From the NCBI GenBank assembly GCA_949987705.1, contig OX465281.1:7294001-7358000 (forward strand): a stretch of 64,000 nt of DNA, in the 5' to 3' direction. The notes beneath the pieces were generated by a model. The model saw nothing but the letters and a program-made list of their open reading frames with translations. It was not told the origin of the DNA and did no database searches. The DNA comes from Thereva unica. Its lineage: Eukaryota; Arthropoda; Insecta; Diptera; Therevidae. This document shows, in pieces, positions 44,730 through 56,299 of this stretch. The translations under genes and the position numbers were made by a program. Within the stretch, counting starts at the first letter, position 1. Each line of letters opens with the position of its first letter.

Positions 44730-47170
44730 AGACGGTTCAACGTAGATCTTCTGCGGGAGAGCGTTAAAGAGCAAACGAAGGTGGAAACTGCGGAGAGTTT
44801 CGTAGATCCATCGAAAATGTTTTACGTTTGCTGATTTGTCGGTGACGGTGAGATAAATTAAATTTTAATTTTGTCTGTGAAACTCTCCATATTATATCAG
44901 TGAAACCTTCCCTTTTTTTGAGTACAGATAGTTTTCCATTAAAGATGGGTAATACGATATTTCTGTGATTTGCTGTCATATTTTGGTAGTGATGACAATA
45001 TTACTTGTCGGAGACGTTGTCGGTATCACCTTGAATGTTCTTCCCGACAATTTAAAAATTGTTTTTCGTGTCGGCTTTATTGTAAGCAGAGGTTTAGGCG
45101 TGCGTGTCAAAACAACAAAAATAGCGAAATTTGAGTTTTCGCAACGAGCGCAAAAATTTGGGATAAGACGAGTCGTGCACAATTTCATAATGTGCAAGTC
45201 TAGTTTACTTATTCTCAAACATCAAGCTCTAAATTTTTTGCTACAAGGTAGTTTTATTTGTTCCAAAACAAACTTTTCTTTCCTATTATTCCCGACTGTA
45301 GAACTCCTTTTAAGAAAATTTTGCAATATCTAAAAGTTGACTATCATGAACAAAGAAAGCCCACCACAATACCACAACCCCCAAGTTTCTTCGGTAAACT
45401 GGCTGGAATGTTAAATTTCCGGAGAAACACTTGAAGCCAGTTCAGAAATGAGTAGTTTTAACCATGAATGTTCTCAGCAAATTCTTCACAATTTCCGGCA
45501 ACATTATAAACGCAAAAACTTTCGGAGCTGTACTTACCTGATTGAAAACTTTCTCCCTCCTCTGCTCATGCATAAAGATTAGTCAAGTACAAAAGGCGAA
45601 TCGAGAACCCAATAAATTCTCACTAAACCTCTTGAAAACCACATGAAACACGGTTTGTCAGTGCATTTTTCATTTGTAGAAAAAAAAGGATTTCGCTTTT
45701 ATTTTATTCAACATCCTGGAAGAGAGTAGTGATAGTTTGTCTGTAGTTGCTTGAAGAAGGACGTCCTCTGTACCTCACAAGACTGGGGGAGGTTTATTTG
45801 GTGCCGCAAATTTATGCAGGAGGGTAGCACCTTTTTAATATAGAATCGAAATCGAAAGTGTTCGAGAATTAAAAACCACGAATAAATCTTGCCCGCCCAG
45901 AAACCTTTGACGCCTCTGGCCAGACGTCGTCGTTGGCATTCCCTTAATCCCTAGGCGTCATGGATGCTGCTCCTTTGGAGGGAAATAAACGAGCCAAACT
46001 TAAGAATCATTCCTCTGAATAAATTTTGACATTCGCATCTTTTGATTTATGGCCAGAAATTTCAATTTCAATGCGACTTGAGGGCGAGGATCCTGGCTGC
46101 GAGTCCTGAAATCGATTGGGGCTTTGATTGGGGCGAGTTTCTCCCAGTTTACCTTCTTCTAGTGTCAATGCCAATCTAAAATTCGCCAAAGTTCGGGAAT
46201 ATTAAAAATTTACGACTTTTCCGATTTTGTCCAAGAACAAATAATAAAATTTTTCCCTGGATTCCTTTTTCCCGTCTTGAATGTCCTCCAAGGCTAGGAA
46301 GGCAGCCTGCGGCGGCGGCCCCAATGTCTGAGCAATTAAGCCAGCAATTACTACTGGAATAAGTCAACAGTAATAAATCTGCATATTTTATCACGCTTTG
46401 AATATTACATGAGCAGTAAATCCTGTTCGGATCCTTTTAAAGTTGTCGTGTCCCAGTAGTGGATTGGTGTGTACCTACTATAGCTGCGTTTGCGGCCACA
46501 GTCGCCGCGCGATACACAAATTTCAGAGGAGGCGCTTATCCGGCCGCACGGTTTATGGCTTCATTAAGATCAGTTTATTAAGCCGTAAACTTGTTTAATA
46601 ATGGAAGCCTCCGGCCGTATCCGTGTGGTAGTGGTGCCATCTTCGCTCGGTAATGGGCACAGATCACTTAAAATTCATGCCGTGTCCTTAAGGTATTTAG
46701 GTTCTCCATTAACCTGAAACATGACAGTCAGAAATAATTATCTCCTATGGCGGTTAAAAGCAGTTTTATGTCAATGGTCAAATGGTAGCATAATTCCTTT
46801 AAGATAGGAATACAGGTCAGGGTTTTTTTTATTGGGAACGTTAAGACCCTGAGCTGATAGAAGTCGGCGGTTTCTGCGGTAATTACATGACTTGCAAACT
46901 ATAAATACAGAATTGAGGAAAGGAAGTTCTTATTTTGTTGTGGCTTAGCATTCAGAGGTCACAATGGCCTTGTATGGCCTTTTAGATACTGAAACGTTTA
47001 GTGGATTTGATTTGTTTTTAATTTTTTTATGGAGCCACCCTAGGTAGCTTAGGAGCCACTCTAGGTATTACCCCTAAGCATACATATAACATATTCAGAA
47101 GTCACGCAATAAAACCAAAGTGTGTGCAGCGTTTTAATCTTTTTTATTCTTCGCTGCTCCCATAGTACCA
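44730..47170. other. Non-coding, nothing recognised
   Basis: AT-rich, apparently unique sequence. A 122-codon plus frame (44965-45333) starts with a hydrophobic segment but shows no known motif and no convincing splice context. No repeat termini were seen. Confidence 0.45.
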
Positions 47171-47174
47171 AAAT

Positions 47175-47489
47175 CTACTTCAGAGTACTAAACTGGTAGC
47201 AGATTATAATGCATGATTTTAATGGATGAAATCCGGTGGCTTGAGGGTTTTTGGGGAAGGAATAGCAATTTTCAATCATTTTACGGCATATCGGAATTTC
47301 TTCTTCTTCTTTAAACTCCTTTAATCCCTCATGGGACATAGGAATGATTCTTGGTAAACCAATATCAGGAAGGAAGGAGTTAAATCTCTGCTCCCATGGC
47401 GGCTTGTAGTAAATGTACTCTAAGAGCTGCTCAGCGACCAGATTTCCGTCTGAGATTACTTCAGAGCATGGTAAACATTCAAACACCAT
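47175..47489 (-). other. Unrecognised 104-codon frame overlapping a dispersed motif
   Basis: The minus frame runs through the shared motif at 47316-47342 (its IPMSHEGLKEF part), which is found twice more in the window, so it is probably repeat-derived. No domain was recognised. Confidence 0.3.
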
Positions 47490-47939
47490 GTGAAACCGGA
47501 TACAGCACGCACTTGATTTGTACTAGTACAAAAAATATAGATGACGAGAGACGTGCACATAAATAATCCAATAAGCAGGAAGTGCAGATATCTAGGAGTT
47601 TGCCGCGGATCTACATGGGTTAGCAACCAAAAAGCATGTACTGGATACGGTCTACCATCAAACGGGTCATGGTATCAGAGGCGACGGTGGCTTTGGCCCA
47701 AATTTCCGGTGGGTGAAATTTTAAAGAGTGGGAGCCTAGCAACCCTTTCTTCTACTTCTTTCTTTCTATTGGTGAGGTATTGGCTCAAAAGACACCACGG
47801 ACACTTTAGCCTATTGTACTACACTCCTATTCCAGGACGACCAGATCTCTTGAACACGGTCAGGAGTTTGAATAGTGATTTTGCGCTTAGAATTGACAGG
47901 TTCGAGGTTCGGGCATGACTTCGTTAAACAACTAGATCA

Positions 47940-48545
47940 CTTACAGAGGACGTCTTCCTCAAAACAAACTTCCCCAAGTGGCGTCCTGCGCTCTTCTTAT
48001 CTTCCGTAAGAGGTAATTTACGAAACAGTGTCCGGTTATAAAGCCAAAAAGTGTCCTGAGATCACTCAAACAAATGTCCTGATATCTTTTCTACTGCGCC
48101 CCAACAATACCTTAGGCATGTTTAGGTACACAGGAAGCACAGGAAATAACTAGTTTAAGTTGACCAATCCAGGCGCAAACCTCCGTGTGTTTCATCAAAG
48201 TCCGTCCGGCTCTCTTCACTAAACTATATTGAGTGACCTAATAGCCGGTTCTAAACCGATGAGTAGAATGTCACAGACCATAGCCAGGGCACCCGACTTT
48301 TCTTTACGCAACCAGGAGAGCATCCAATTCACACCAAGGTGTTGGCAGCTCCAAACTAGTTTCCTCTTCAATTTTTATGAGTGCAAACGAGTATGATGTA
48401 TATCTTTGTCGCCAAGGCTTATCGTTCTACTTAATCTGGGCCTTTCACGCCAGATTCCGACGCCCACACCTATGACTCTTTGTTTTGGAGCCATCCGTGT
48501 ACCATACTAGTCCACCTTGCGGTAGCTTAGAAAAAGTCCAGTCCA
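47940..48545 (-). pseudogene. LINE-D copy 2, RNase H region relic
   Basis: The minus strand gives WYTDGSKT at about 48480-48510, the start of RNase H as in the copy at 13075-14689. Near 48000-48030 it gives HCFVNYLLRKI, corresponding to HCSLNYHLNKI of that copy. Intervening blocks are heavily mutated and frame-shifted. Confidence 0.6.
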
Positions 48546-48559
48546 GTCAAGTTTACATT

Positions 48560-48684
48560 GGTATGCACGCTCCCGCTACAAGCTTGACCTACGCAATCAA
48601 ACGAGAACCGGTGTATTGAGTTGGGTAATGGCACTCTTAATGGACACCAAGATAAGTGCCCTTTTCTTCGTCCTATACCTTTTA
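48560..48684 (-). repeat. 5S rRNA-like dispersed repeat, copy 3 (internally deleted)
   Basis: The minus strand keeps the leader (TATAGGACGAAGAAAAG), the first half of the 5S part (AATACACCGGTTCTCGTTTG then ATTGCGTAGGTCAAGC), then jumps directly to the 3' terminus GTAGCGGGAGCGTGCATACC. The second half of the 5S part and most of the body are missing. The Loa-type LINE begins immediately to the right. Confidence 0.7.
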
Positions 48685-51600
48685 TGAATGACTGTTTGGG
48701 CCAGAACAGAATTCAGCGGAAAGTTAATCTCCTCGCTACGGATATACCATCATATCCACGCGGTGGGTCATTTTTGGATTTGTGCTTGCTAGACTCACGG
48801 ATAGGTCTACCAGGGCTAAATACGAACGAAACAAACTGTCTAGCCACAGTACCGTTCGACAGCGACCATTACGGACTCGAGATAACAATACAAGTCCCTG
48901 ACGACTCCATAGAGCTTCTTGAATATTGCGAAGTGCACCCTTTTGTCTACCAGAAGACGCACTAAGCTATGGAAAGGGCAATACAGAATTCTGGAGGTTT
49001 ACCACCAACAACTAGAAACCTGACAAACAATGAGATTGATGAATATTTGAAAAATATGGACAATCTCATTATACAGACGTTGGACAAAACCATACCAAGG
49101 ACAAAGAAAAAAAACCAGTATAGACTGTTACAGAAACGCTACAATCGACGCACTACTAAAACATAAAAGCCGAATACTAACGAGACTGAAAGCCCTACAC
49201 CGTCAGTTTCGGGATAGACGACGTCCGGAGATTGTAACTCTTAAATCGGTTATGAAAAATCTCCAACAACTTTTAAGGCAACAATTTTCACAGTCTGTGA
49301 ATCTGTACTGGAACAGAAAGATTCGAGCTATTCAAACTAATAGCGCGAGCATGTTTCCACAGATAAATAAAATTTTTAGGAGTAAAACACATAACCGGTT
49401 GGACAAGTTACGTATCCCTAGGACTTCAACTAACCAGATACTGCTGAGGTCTGTGAACATAGATCCGGAAGAAACCAGCCACGTCGGTGATAATTATTGC
49501 ATAGAGGACGAGCAGGAGAAAGGTGGATTTAGTGGGGGCCTACTATCAAGAGATTTATTCGGTGAACACTTGTGTTCGTACGAATTCTGACCTCGAGAAT
49601 AGGGCCTCGCTGAACCACTTGAGATTATCTAATGAAATCGAATCTTGGAAATCTGAGAATCGAGCAATTACCGAATTCAATGAAGACTGCCCAGCGAACG
49701 ATATACCCGAGGCCCAAGTAAACTCGACGTTCATTGGAAAAATTGACCTCCTGCTAACATTCCGTCGTCTGAATAATAAGAAATCGGCTGGAATAGATGG
49801 TATCCCGAACATAGTTCTGAAACATCTGCCCCTGGCGGCTATAGACATATACACCACTTTGTTTTATAATGCATTAAACAACGCCCATTTCCCAGGAAAA
49901 CGGCAGCGGTGTATCCAATACCTAAAAGAGATAAAGATAAAACTAACCCTGCCAATCTCCGGTCAATAAGTTTGCTGCCGAATATCAGCAAGGTTTTTGA
50001 AACAGTCATTAATAGATCATTAGCCAAATGGGTTGAGGACAAAAAGATAATTCCCGATAACCACTTCGGTTTTAGGGCGGGACATGACACCATTCATGCC
50101 GCGTCCAAAGTGGTATCAGACATACACTGGAACTTCATGAAAGGCCAGTGTACAGGAGCATGCCTGATCGATTTTGAAAAGGCATTCGATACAGTGTGGA
50201 TCGAAGGTCTTCTCTACAAATTGGTCAGACTCGGCATGACTGGACCTCAGTTATACATGATTTACAATATGATTTCAAAAAAGAAGTTCGTCGTCAAAAG
50301 TGGCAACTTCACATCAAGTAGGGTCTTTGACATTAAAAATGGTCTGCAACAGGGCGCAGTAAACTCGCCGCTCTTATTTAATATCTTTACGAGTGACCTA
50401 ATAAGTTCGCTCCCCTTCGCACTAGCGTCTGCGGATGACATGATTGTGTACAGGACGGGGCAGAAGATTGGAGTGATCCAGACGCTCTTACAACGTGACT
50501 TTGAAACAATCGAACGGTATAGTGATGATTGGAAATTGAAGATCAATTTTAGCAAATGTGAATCGATCCTTTTCCGGACTCCTCTAAACAAAGCTTCTCG
50601 CGATGTGCGGAGGAACTGGAAAACACTCAAAATTTCGAACAATGCAGGGCAAGCATTAGAAAACAAATTGGAGTTAAATACCAAGGCAAACAAAGACCAA
50701 AAGACTTTTTTGCAACAGCCACCTAAGCCCACGGGTCAAGGTGATATGCTATCAAGCCCTGGTCAGACCAATGTTAACTTGTGGTTGTCTCCTTCTTACA
50801 TGGAAAAGCTTCGGGTTTTTGAAAGACAATGCTTAAGGGCGTGCCTAAACTTGTATCGAACACCCGAATCAGGCTTCGTAAAATATCACGCCAACAATAT
50901 CCTCTATGATAAGGCATCTGTTAACAGGATCGACAATTTCATAATCAAGTTGTTTCGACGTCACGTCGCTAGAGCTACGGAGAGCGACAATCCTCTTACT
51001 CGGGGAGCGTTCTACCCGAACTCTGAATACCACAAAGCAGCTGGTGAGCGCGGGTTTATCCCCCCAGAAGCATTTATTTACCTAGATTCCAAAAAAATGG
51101 TTCAGGATGATTCGGGGTTAGCCCTCTTATATCACATGCATCGCAATGCATGTGATAAACGAGTGCGCGCTATTCAAGAAGGCAGAGAAATACAGGATCT
51201 CCTGAGGTTCAGCACGCGAATCTCAGAAAAAGATAAAAAAGAGGCCTCCAATGCCAGTATTTTGTACTGGTGGTTGGAGGACCCCCCTTAGTTGGGTATT
51301 TGCCCTCTCTAATAAAGTTATAGAATATTTTTTAATGCATGTTAGTTTTAAAAGATTAGCTTAGTACATAGATAGGGTTTAGTTCTAGTTTTTACTTTGT
51401 AATGAAGGTAGCTTTAAGTAAGTCTAGGTTAGTGGTGCGAGCTTCCACGAGCTATTGTTATTTCTTGTAGCTCAAGCCCGTGGAAGCCCGTCGCCTGGAC
51501 GGGGCCACCCGAGAGAATTCAACTCTGCTGCCCTCCGCCCAGATAGGTTTCTTAGGGTTAAGTTAGTTAGTAGAGTAGACTAAGTTAGCTTAAGTTTTAT

Positions 51601-51865
51601 ACAAAATAATTAATATAGCATCTAAGTTTTCAAATTTTTCTTAGGACTAGAAATAATATATAATATAAAAATAAATAAAAAAATACATGAGTTTTAGCCG
51701 AAAGGCATAAGTTAAATTAAGACATAGATTAATTTAGAGTGCCTGCTGAGGGCCAGTAAGTTAGATAGATTAGAATAGGTTAAAATAATTAACTTTAGGC
51801 GTTTAGTCAAATTTATATTAGGATAGCTGTAGGTCAAATAAACGCTTTTTAAAAACTAAAAACTA
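48655..51865 (+). pseudogene. Loa-type LINE, endonuclease C-terminus to 3' end
   Basis: The endonuclease end is visible at 48740-48890 (YPRGGSFLDLCLLDSRI, then VPFDSDHYGL with the catalytic SDH). Reverse transcriptase begins at about 49690 (FRRLNNKKSAGIDGIPN), shifts frame, and continues as a 460-codon frame at 49909-51291. Blocks are FGFRAGHDT (53-61), CLIDFEKAFDTV (85-96), NGLQQGAVNSPLLF (134-147) and a damaged active site SADD (164-167) where F/YADD is expected. The C-terminal RIDNFIIKLFRRHVAR and GFIPPEAFIYLD region resembles Loa-clade elements. The 3' untranslated part extends to about 51865 with an AATAAA near 51838. Frameshifts and the active-site change indicate an inactive copy. Confidence 0.8.
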
Positions 51866-52498
51866 TACGTTTTATTAAAGCCCCAATTTTTGTCTCCCTT
51901 TAGTTTAAAAAGGTGTGAGCCCGGTACGCTCCTTTGTACTACATATTCCGTAAGTCTTTGATTGATACGTGCAAGTTGGAGGGACATTTGCAAATTTAGA
52001 ATCCTTAAGGCGAACTAAGAATGGTGAATTCTTATCAACGAAATGGGGGACGCCCTGGCTGGATAAGTCTCTGGTACTTGGGGACACCAATTTCGATTGT
52101 TCTAGTATTTAAAAACAACTGTTTGGACCCCAGTAGAATAATTGTCAGAGCACTGTTTGGCTTGATTATAGGGCAGTGCACTCTAAATTACAAACCTATG
52201 GCTCATCTTGTATCCCATAGGCTTCTAGTTTCCAATTTAGTCGTACAATCTAAATGCCCTACCCACCGTTATTCAACAGGGTTGTTTGTTCAAATCTACG
52301 ATAACGCCTATGATCAATGCCTTGTGTCATACCCACTGACAACAACTCCACCTTTCGTCGATTGCACCCAGCGGTATGGTCTTTCGATTTTAACATCCCT
52401 TCCTTCTAGTTTTCACAAGAATACAACTCTCAATCACAAGAATGAGTTTCAAAACTTTGTGATTTATGACTGGTCACAATTGAGAATAGGAGGGTAAG

Positions 52499-52965
52499 TG
52501 GGGGCTTCCGTAGCCTAGGGAGTAAGGCGTCTGGTTACTATCCCAGAGGTCCCGGGTTCGAATCCCGGCCAGCCCCACGGTCCTTCACCTTTTCCACTTT
52601 CCCACCTACATTACTTTCCTTCTTTCTTCTTCCCTCTTTACATTCCTGATTCCTTCTGTCATAGACTTAGTTAGCCCTTCCCCGCTTCACCAAAGCGCAT
52701 GTCATCGGTTGGTTGATGAGATTCAACTCGTTTCAGGAGGCATAACACTCCAGCGAGTTGTTTCTCGATGCCCCGACGACAAAGTCGCCAGTAATGGTGG
52801 GAGTAGGTGGACTGCAAAATATCGCTGGTAGGTTGTGACAGTTCCTTTCTTCCCCGACTAGAGCTTGCTGTTCGACATTGCACTCTATATGAAGAAAATA
52901 GATTGTCGACACAGTATAAAGGGCGTTTCCTGTGACTCTAGTCTTTCACATAAAAAAAAAAAAAG
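52499..52965 (+). mobile_element. tRNA-derived SINE with LINE-A tail
   Basis: 52500-52577 folds as a tRNA-like head. The acceptor pairing is GGGGCT/AGCCCC; the A box is TAGCCTAGGGAG (52511) and the B box a perfect GGTTCGAATCC (52555-52565). The T-arm is CCGGG..CCCGG; the anticodon loop is 8 bases, so a functional tRNA is unlikely. A pyrimidine-rich and unrelated body follows. The last 110 bp (about 52855-52965) match the LINE-A 3' end: GCTTGCTGTTCGACATTGCA, then TATAAAGGGCG.., then CTTTCACATAAAAAAA. Such a shared tail is how LINE machinery recognises SINE RNA. RNA polymerase III transcription from the internal boxes is expected for the family. Confidence 0.85.
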
Positions 52966-52969
52966 ATTG

Positions 52970-54940
52970 TTTTTTTCTGAGCACTTAACTCTCTCTGATA
53001 TTTGTGTGAGTACCCGCAAAGCCATACTCTTAAAGAGTACACTTTTTGGAAGACATCGTGAGATGCTTGAATGTGATCAGTCTTCACTACAATAGCCTTG
53101 TCAACTTTGGTCTTACCAAAACATCGATGTCAAAATTAAAATCGACTAATTAATTCCACTTGCATGGTCCAATTTCCCATTGTTCCTCTCCTCTCTATTT
53201 AAAAAATACTACAACAACGTCTACTTTGTCTTCCTTCTAACTTTTATAGTTTCTCACATTTCCACCCCTCTTGCTCCAACATTCTCCCCATTTCGGGGCC
53301 ATGAAGTTTATTCTAGTTTTTATTAAATATTCTAAGTGGATACCAACACCAGGTGTGTCACATTATCGTTCGTGACGTGGCGACATAAAACACAGTAAGG
53401 ATGTACAATGCCCGGGTTATCTACTATCGCATACACGTACGTGTATACCCCGAGCATAGTGCCATGTTCCGCCATTGTAGACTTCCGACTGTACTTGAAA
53501 AACCTTTTTTATAAACATTTTCAGCGCCCTTATTCTTTCTTATAGTATACATCCACCCCCGTGCTTAGGTGGGGGTGCAGAAGCTTGTTACAGAAAATTT
53601 TCCGCATTTTAGTTTCCGTACACAGGAAGTGCACTAGGATGTTTCCGAGGCGAAGCCAAAAAGGACTCGCCATGGAAATGGGGGCAGCGATCCAAATTCC
53701 TATACGATGTTCAAATATTTGCAGCAAACATAATAGACTCGACATAATGGTTTATAAATTCACTAGTGCCGCCATTACGGAGGTGCACACCAGATAGAAA
53801 CGCATTAATACCAGGCATAAATCTAGCAACCCTCACCATTCGGGCCGCGTGAGGAGCCAGCAGCTACTTCTGAGGCGTTCAATTCACTTAAGGGCTGATA
53901 TTTCGCTGCCCCTCGATCTTATCGGCCGAATTGAAAACTCCGTTCGCCATCTGCACAGCGCCGCCGTTGCGGGAATGATTCGTATTTCCTGCTTCTATGA
54001 TCCTCGGGAGGTGGCTGCTGTGCTATCAGACAAATTTATTGAATAATCTATTTTACATGATGGCGAGAAAGTCCTATAAAAACCTCGGAATTTGATGCTA
54101 TTAATGCCACCCCTTGTAGCTGACGACCGGCTTCCATCCGAGATGGGGAGGGCTGCGGATCCAGCCAATGGTGGAGGAGTCTGGCACAGCCATTGCCATT
54201 GATTTTGCAATAATAACATATGTTCTAAGGCGAAATGTAATAAAAATTTTATTCAATCCGATAAGAAATTGCGCGTAATGGATACTAAAGTGTTGGAGGG
54301 GGTTTTAGTAATGACAAAAGAAGCGCTTCAAGACTGAACTGTGATACAATGTGGTAAAAAGGAATTCAATATTGTAAGTAATAAATTTTTAAATTTTTTA
54401 AAGTGAAGTCGAAGGAGAATCAAAGCTACGTGGTGGGCATATTGTACCACAAGCAGCCCGAGTACCTGAGATTTGTAAACCAAACAGCTTCAAAAGATTC
54501 TGTAGTCTTCCGAAATCAGCAGTCACTTAGACCTGGTCAAGTAAGGTGAACCACGAGCTGAGCAATGACACTCTCCACCCCTCAAAATCTCTGGAAAATG
54601 AGAAAGAACCTGAAAGACAGAAAGTCAGCAGCCAGGATGCCCAATGGGAACGCTCTACCGAACCTGTTGCTTTCAGCTCAAATACCGACAGAGATAGTCT
54701 GTTCATATGGGTTCACCTTCTGGCATCTTAAAAAACCCAAGATAGACCCTCTCTCTATGTATGACCAGCCCATCACTCGGGTTCACTCTGGGCAATGAGT
54801 CCTTAAACGTAGCAGACAGTTGTCCTACAAAGCTTGATATCCTATCCACAATATAGTCTCTGCCTCGGTCGCCTCCGAAAGACCGTTTCATGGAAAAGGA
54901 GCCCTCTTGCAGCACCAGTTCACTAGGCAAACTGAGCGAG
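52970..54940. other. Non-coding, no firm feature
   Basis: Short frames only. A GC-rich hairpin (CACCCCCGTGCTTAGGTG then GGGGTG) sits at about 53553-53577 and has no assigned role. The segment just before the poly-A run at 54944 is probably the 3' part of a retroposed sequence of unknown family. Confidence 0.4.
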
Positions 54941-54943
54941 TTG

Positions 54944-54966
54944 AAAAAAAAAAAAAAAAAAAAAAA
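54944..54966 (+). repeat. Poly-A run, probable retroposon tail
   Basis: Twenty-three consecutive A residues follow non-coding sequence that ends AGCGAGTTG. This is consistent with a retroposed copy on the plus strand, but the matching 5' end and target duplication were not found. Confidence 0.5.
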
Positions 54967-55019
54967 TGAGTATGGTAAGTAATACCCTCACTACATCCGG
55001 TGGGAGACGACGCTAAGCA

Positions 55020-55785
55020 AAGAGGAAGAAGCTTTCCAGAAGCTGGGAGTCCAAATAAGAGAGGTCAGGAACAACCTGTATAGACGGAATAGCATCGACC
55101 AAACAATTTTGGTGATCGTTAGAAGCAATAAGAGCAACCTTTTTCAAAGCGCAGGAGGAAAGGTAAATGGAAAAAGGGCACAGAAATTGGCGGAAGTAAC
55201 TACACAAACAGCGCCCACTAATCACCACGATAGCCAGATCCCTAGAAAAGACGGTGCGGTGGACGCAGCCGAACAAGGCAACAAGAACTTAGGAAGCCCG
55301 CAAGCGCCCAAGAAAGCTTGGTGAGGCGGCGCAACTCTGGCAAGGGCCTTCAAAGAAGAGGAAGGAGAAGTCGCTCCAAAGGAGAGATGAAAACGGCCAG
55401 AGAGAACGCCTGGTGGACCGGGTCCCTCGTAAAGGGAAAAAGAGCGGTAGGAAGGGTCTACCTGGGCGGCAGTAGAACAGAACTGATAAAGGGAAAAACA
55501 AGAAAAGACACCTGGGGTAGAAGCCCCAAAAAATAAGGCCAGGTACGCTTATTATTACTGCGGCTAGCGGCATATCCTACGCGGAGTGCACACTTCCTTA
55601 ACAAGCCTCGGAGGAGAGGCTACGCACATCAGGAGGACACAAAAGGGAGAGATTTTAGTGGAAGGGAAAGGCAAAACGGTGGATCTTCAGCAGAAGATCA
55701 AACCCTCGCTAGAAGAGACAACGCAGATAAGAGCAAGCAGCAACCAGGCTGTTCAGAATTACCAATATAAATTCCGAATATAAAG
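55020..55785 (+). pseudogene. R1-type LINE ORF1 relic
   Basis: Frame-shifted pieces on the plus strand resemble the nucleic-acid-binding ORF1 of R1-clade LINEs. KVNGKRAQKLAEVTTQT is followed by GTLIITAASGISYAE at about 55537-55580. The 65-codon frame at 55586-55783 begins TSLGGEATHIRRTQKGEILV and continues with EGKGKTVDLQQKIK. The expected C-terminal zinc knuckles are not visible here. Confidence 0.6.
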
Positions 55786-56189
55786 AAGAGGTGCCGGAAG
55801 GATGTGATTCAATAAAAAATAAACCTTTCACTAATAGATTATTCTTTATTTGTTTGACACTAATAGCTTAATTTCTAATTATAATTCAAGATTATTAATT
55901 TGTGTTGTAAGGAATTACTTTACGTCTCCTTTACTTTACGTCTCCGCGCTTTCTCTGGCTGCTTGCTGCGTCGCTCAGTTTTGTACGTCGAACTGCTGCG
56001 GCGAGTGGTGTATGCACACGGCGTCTCGTGGATTGATTGCTGCCAATAGATTTGTCTATGTTGGACCACAACCGCTGTGGTGGAGATGCTGACTCAAAGC
56101 TCGTCAGCGAATCTCGTCTTGGCTGAGAACGAAAAACCATCAACTCGGTTTTTTTTCTCTGATGCACTGACTCACTCTCGTCAGTGTGG

Positions 56190-56295
56190 ATTCTGGATGC
56201 GATAAAAGGATTTCAAGCTCAATCCCTTTAATGATGATTGAAATTCTGGATGCGATAAAAGGATTTCAAGCTCAATCCCTTTAATGATGATTGAA
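56190..56295. repeat. 53-bp perfect tandem duplication
   Basis: Two adjacent identical 53-bp units (56190-56242 and 56243-56295), each running from ATTCTGGATGCGATAAAAGG to ATGATTGAA. No wider array. Confidence 0.9.
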
Positions 56296-56299
56296 ATCA

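Noticed and set aside
52500..52577. Functional tRNA gene
   Set aside because: The fold is close to a cloverleaf, but the anticodon loop has 8 bases and the sequence continues into a SINE body with a LINE tail, so it is annotated as a SINE head.
53553..53577. Rho-independent terminator
   Set aside because: The GC-rich hairpin is real, but bacterial-type termination is not relevant to this genome and no T tract follows.
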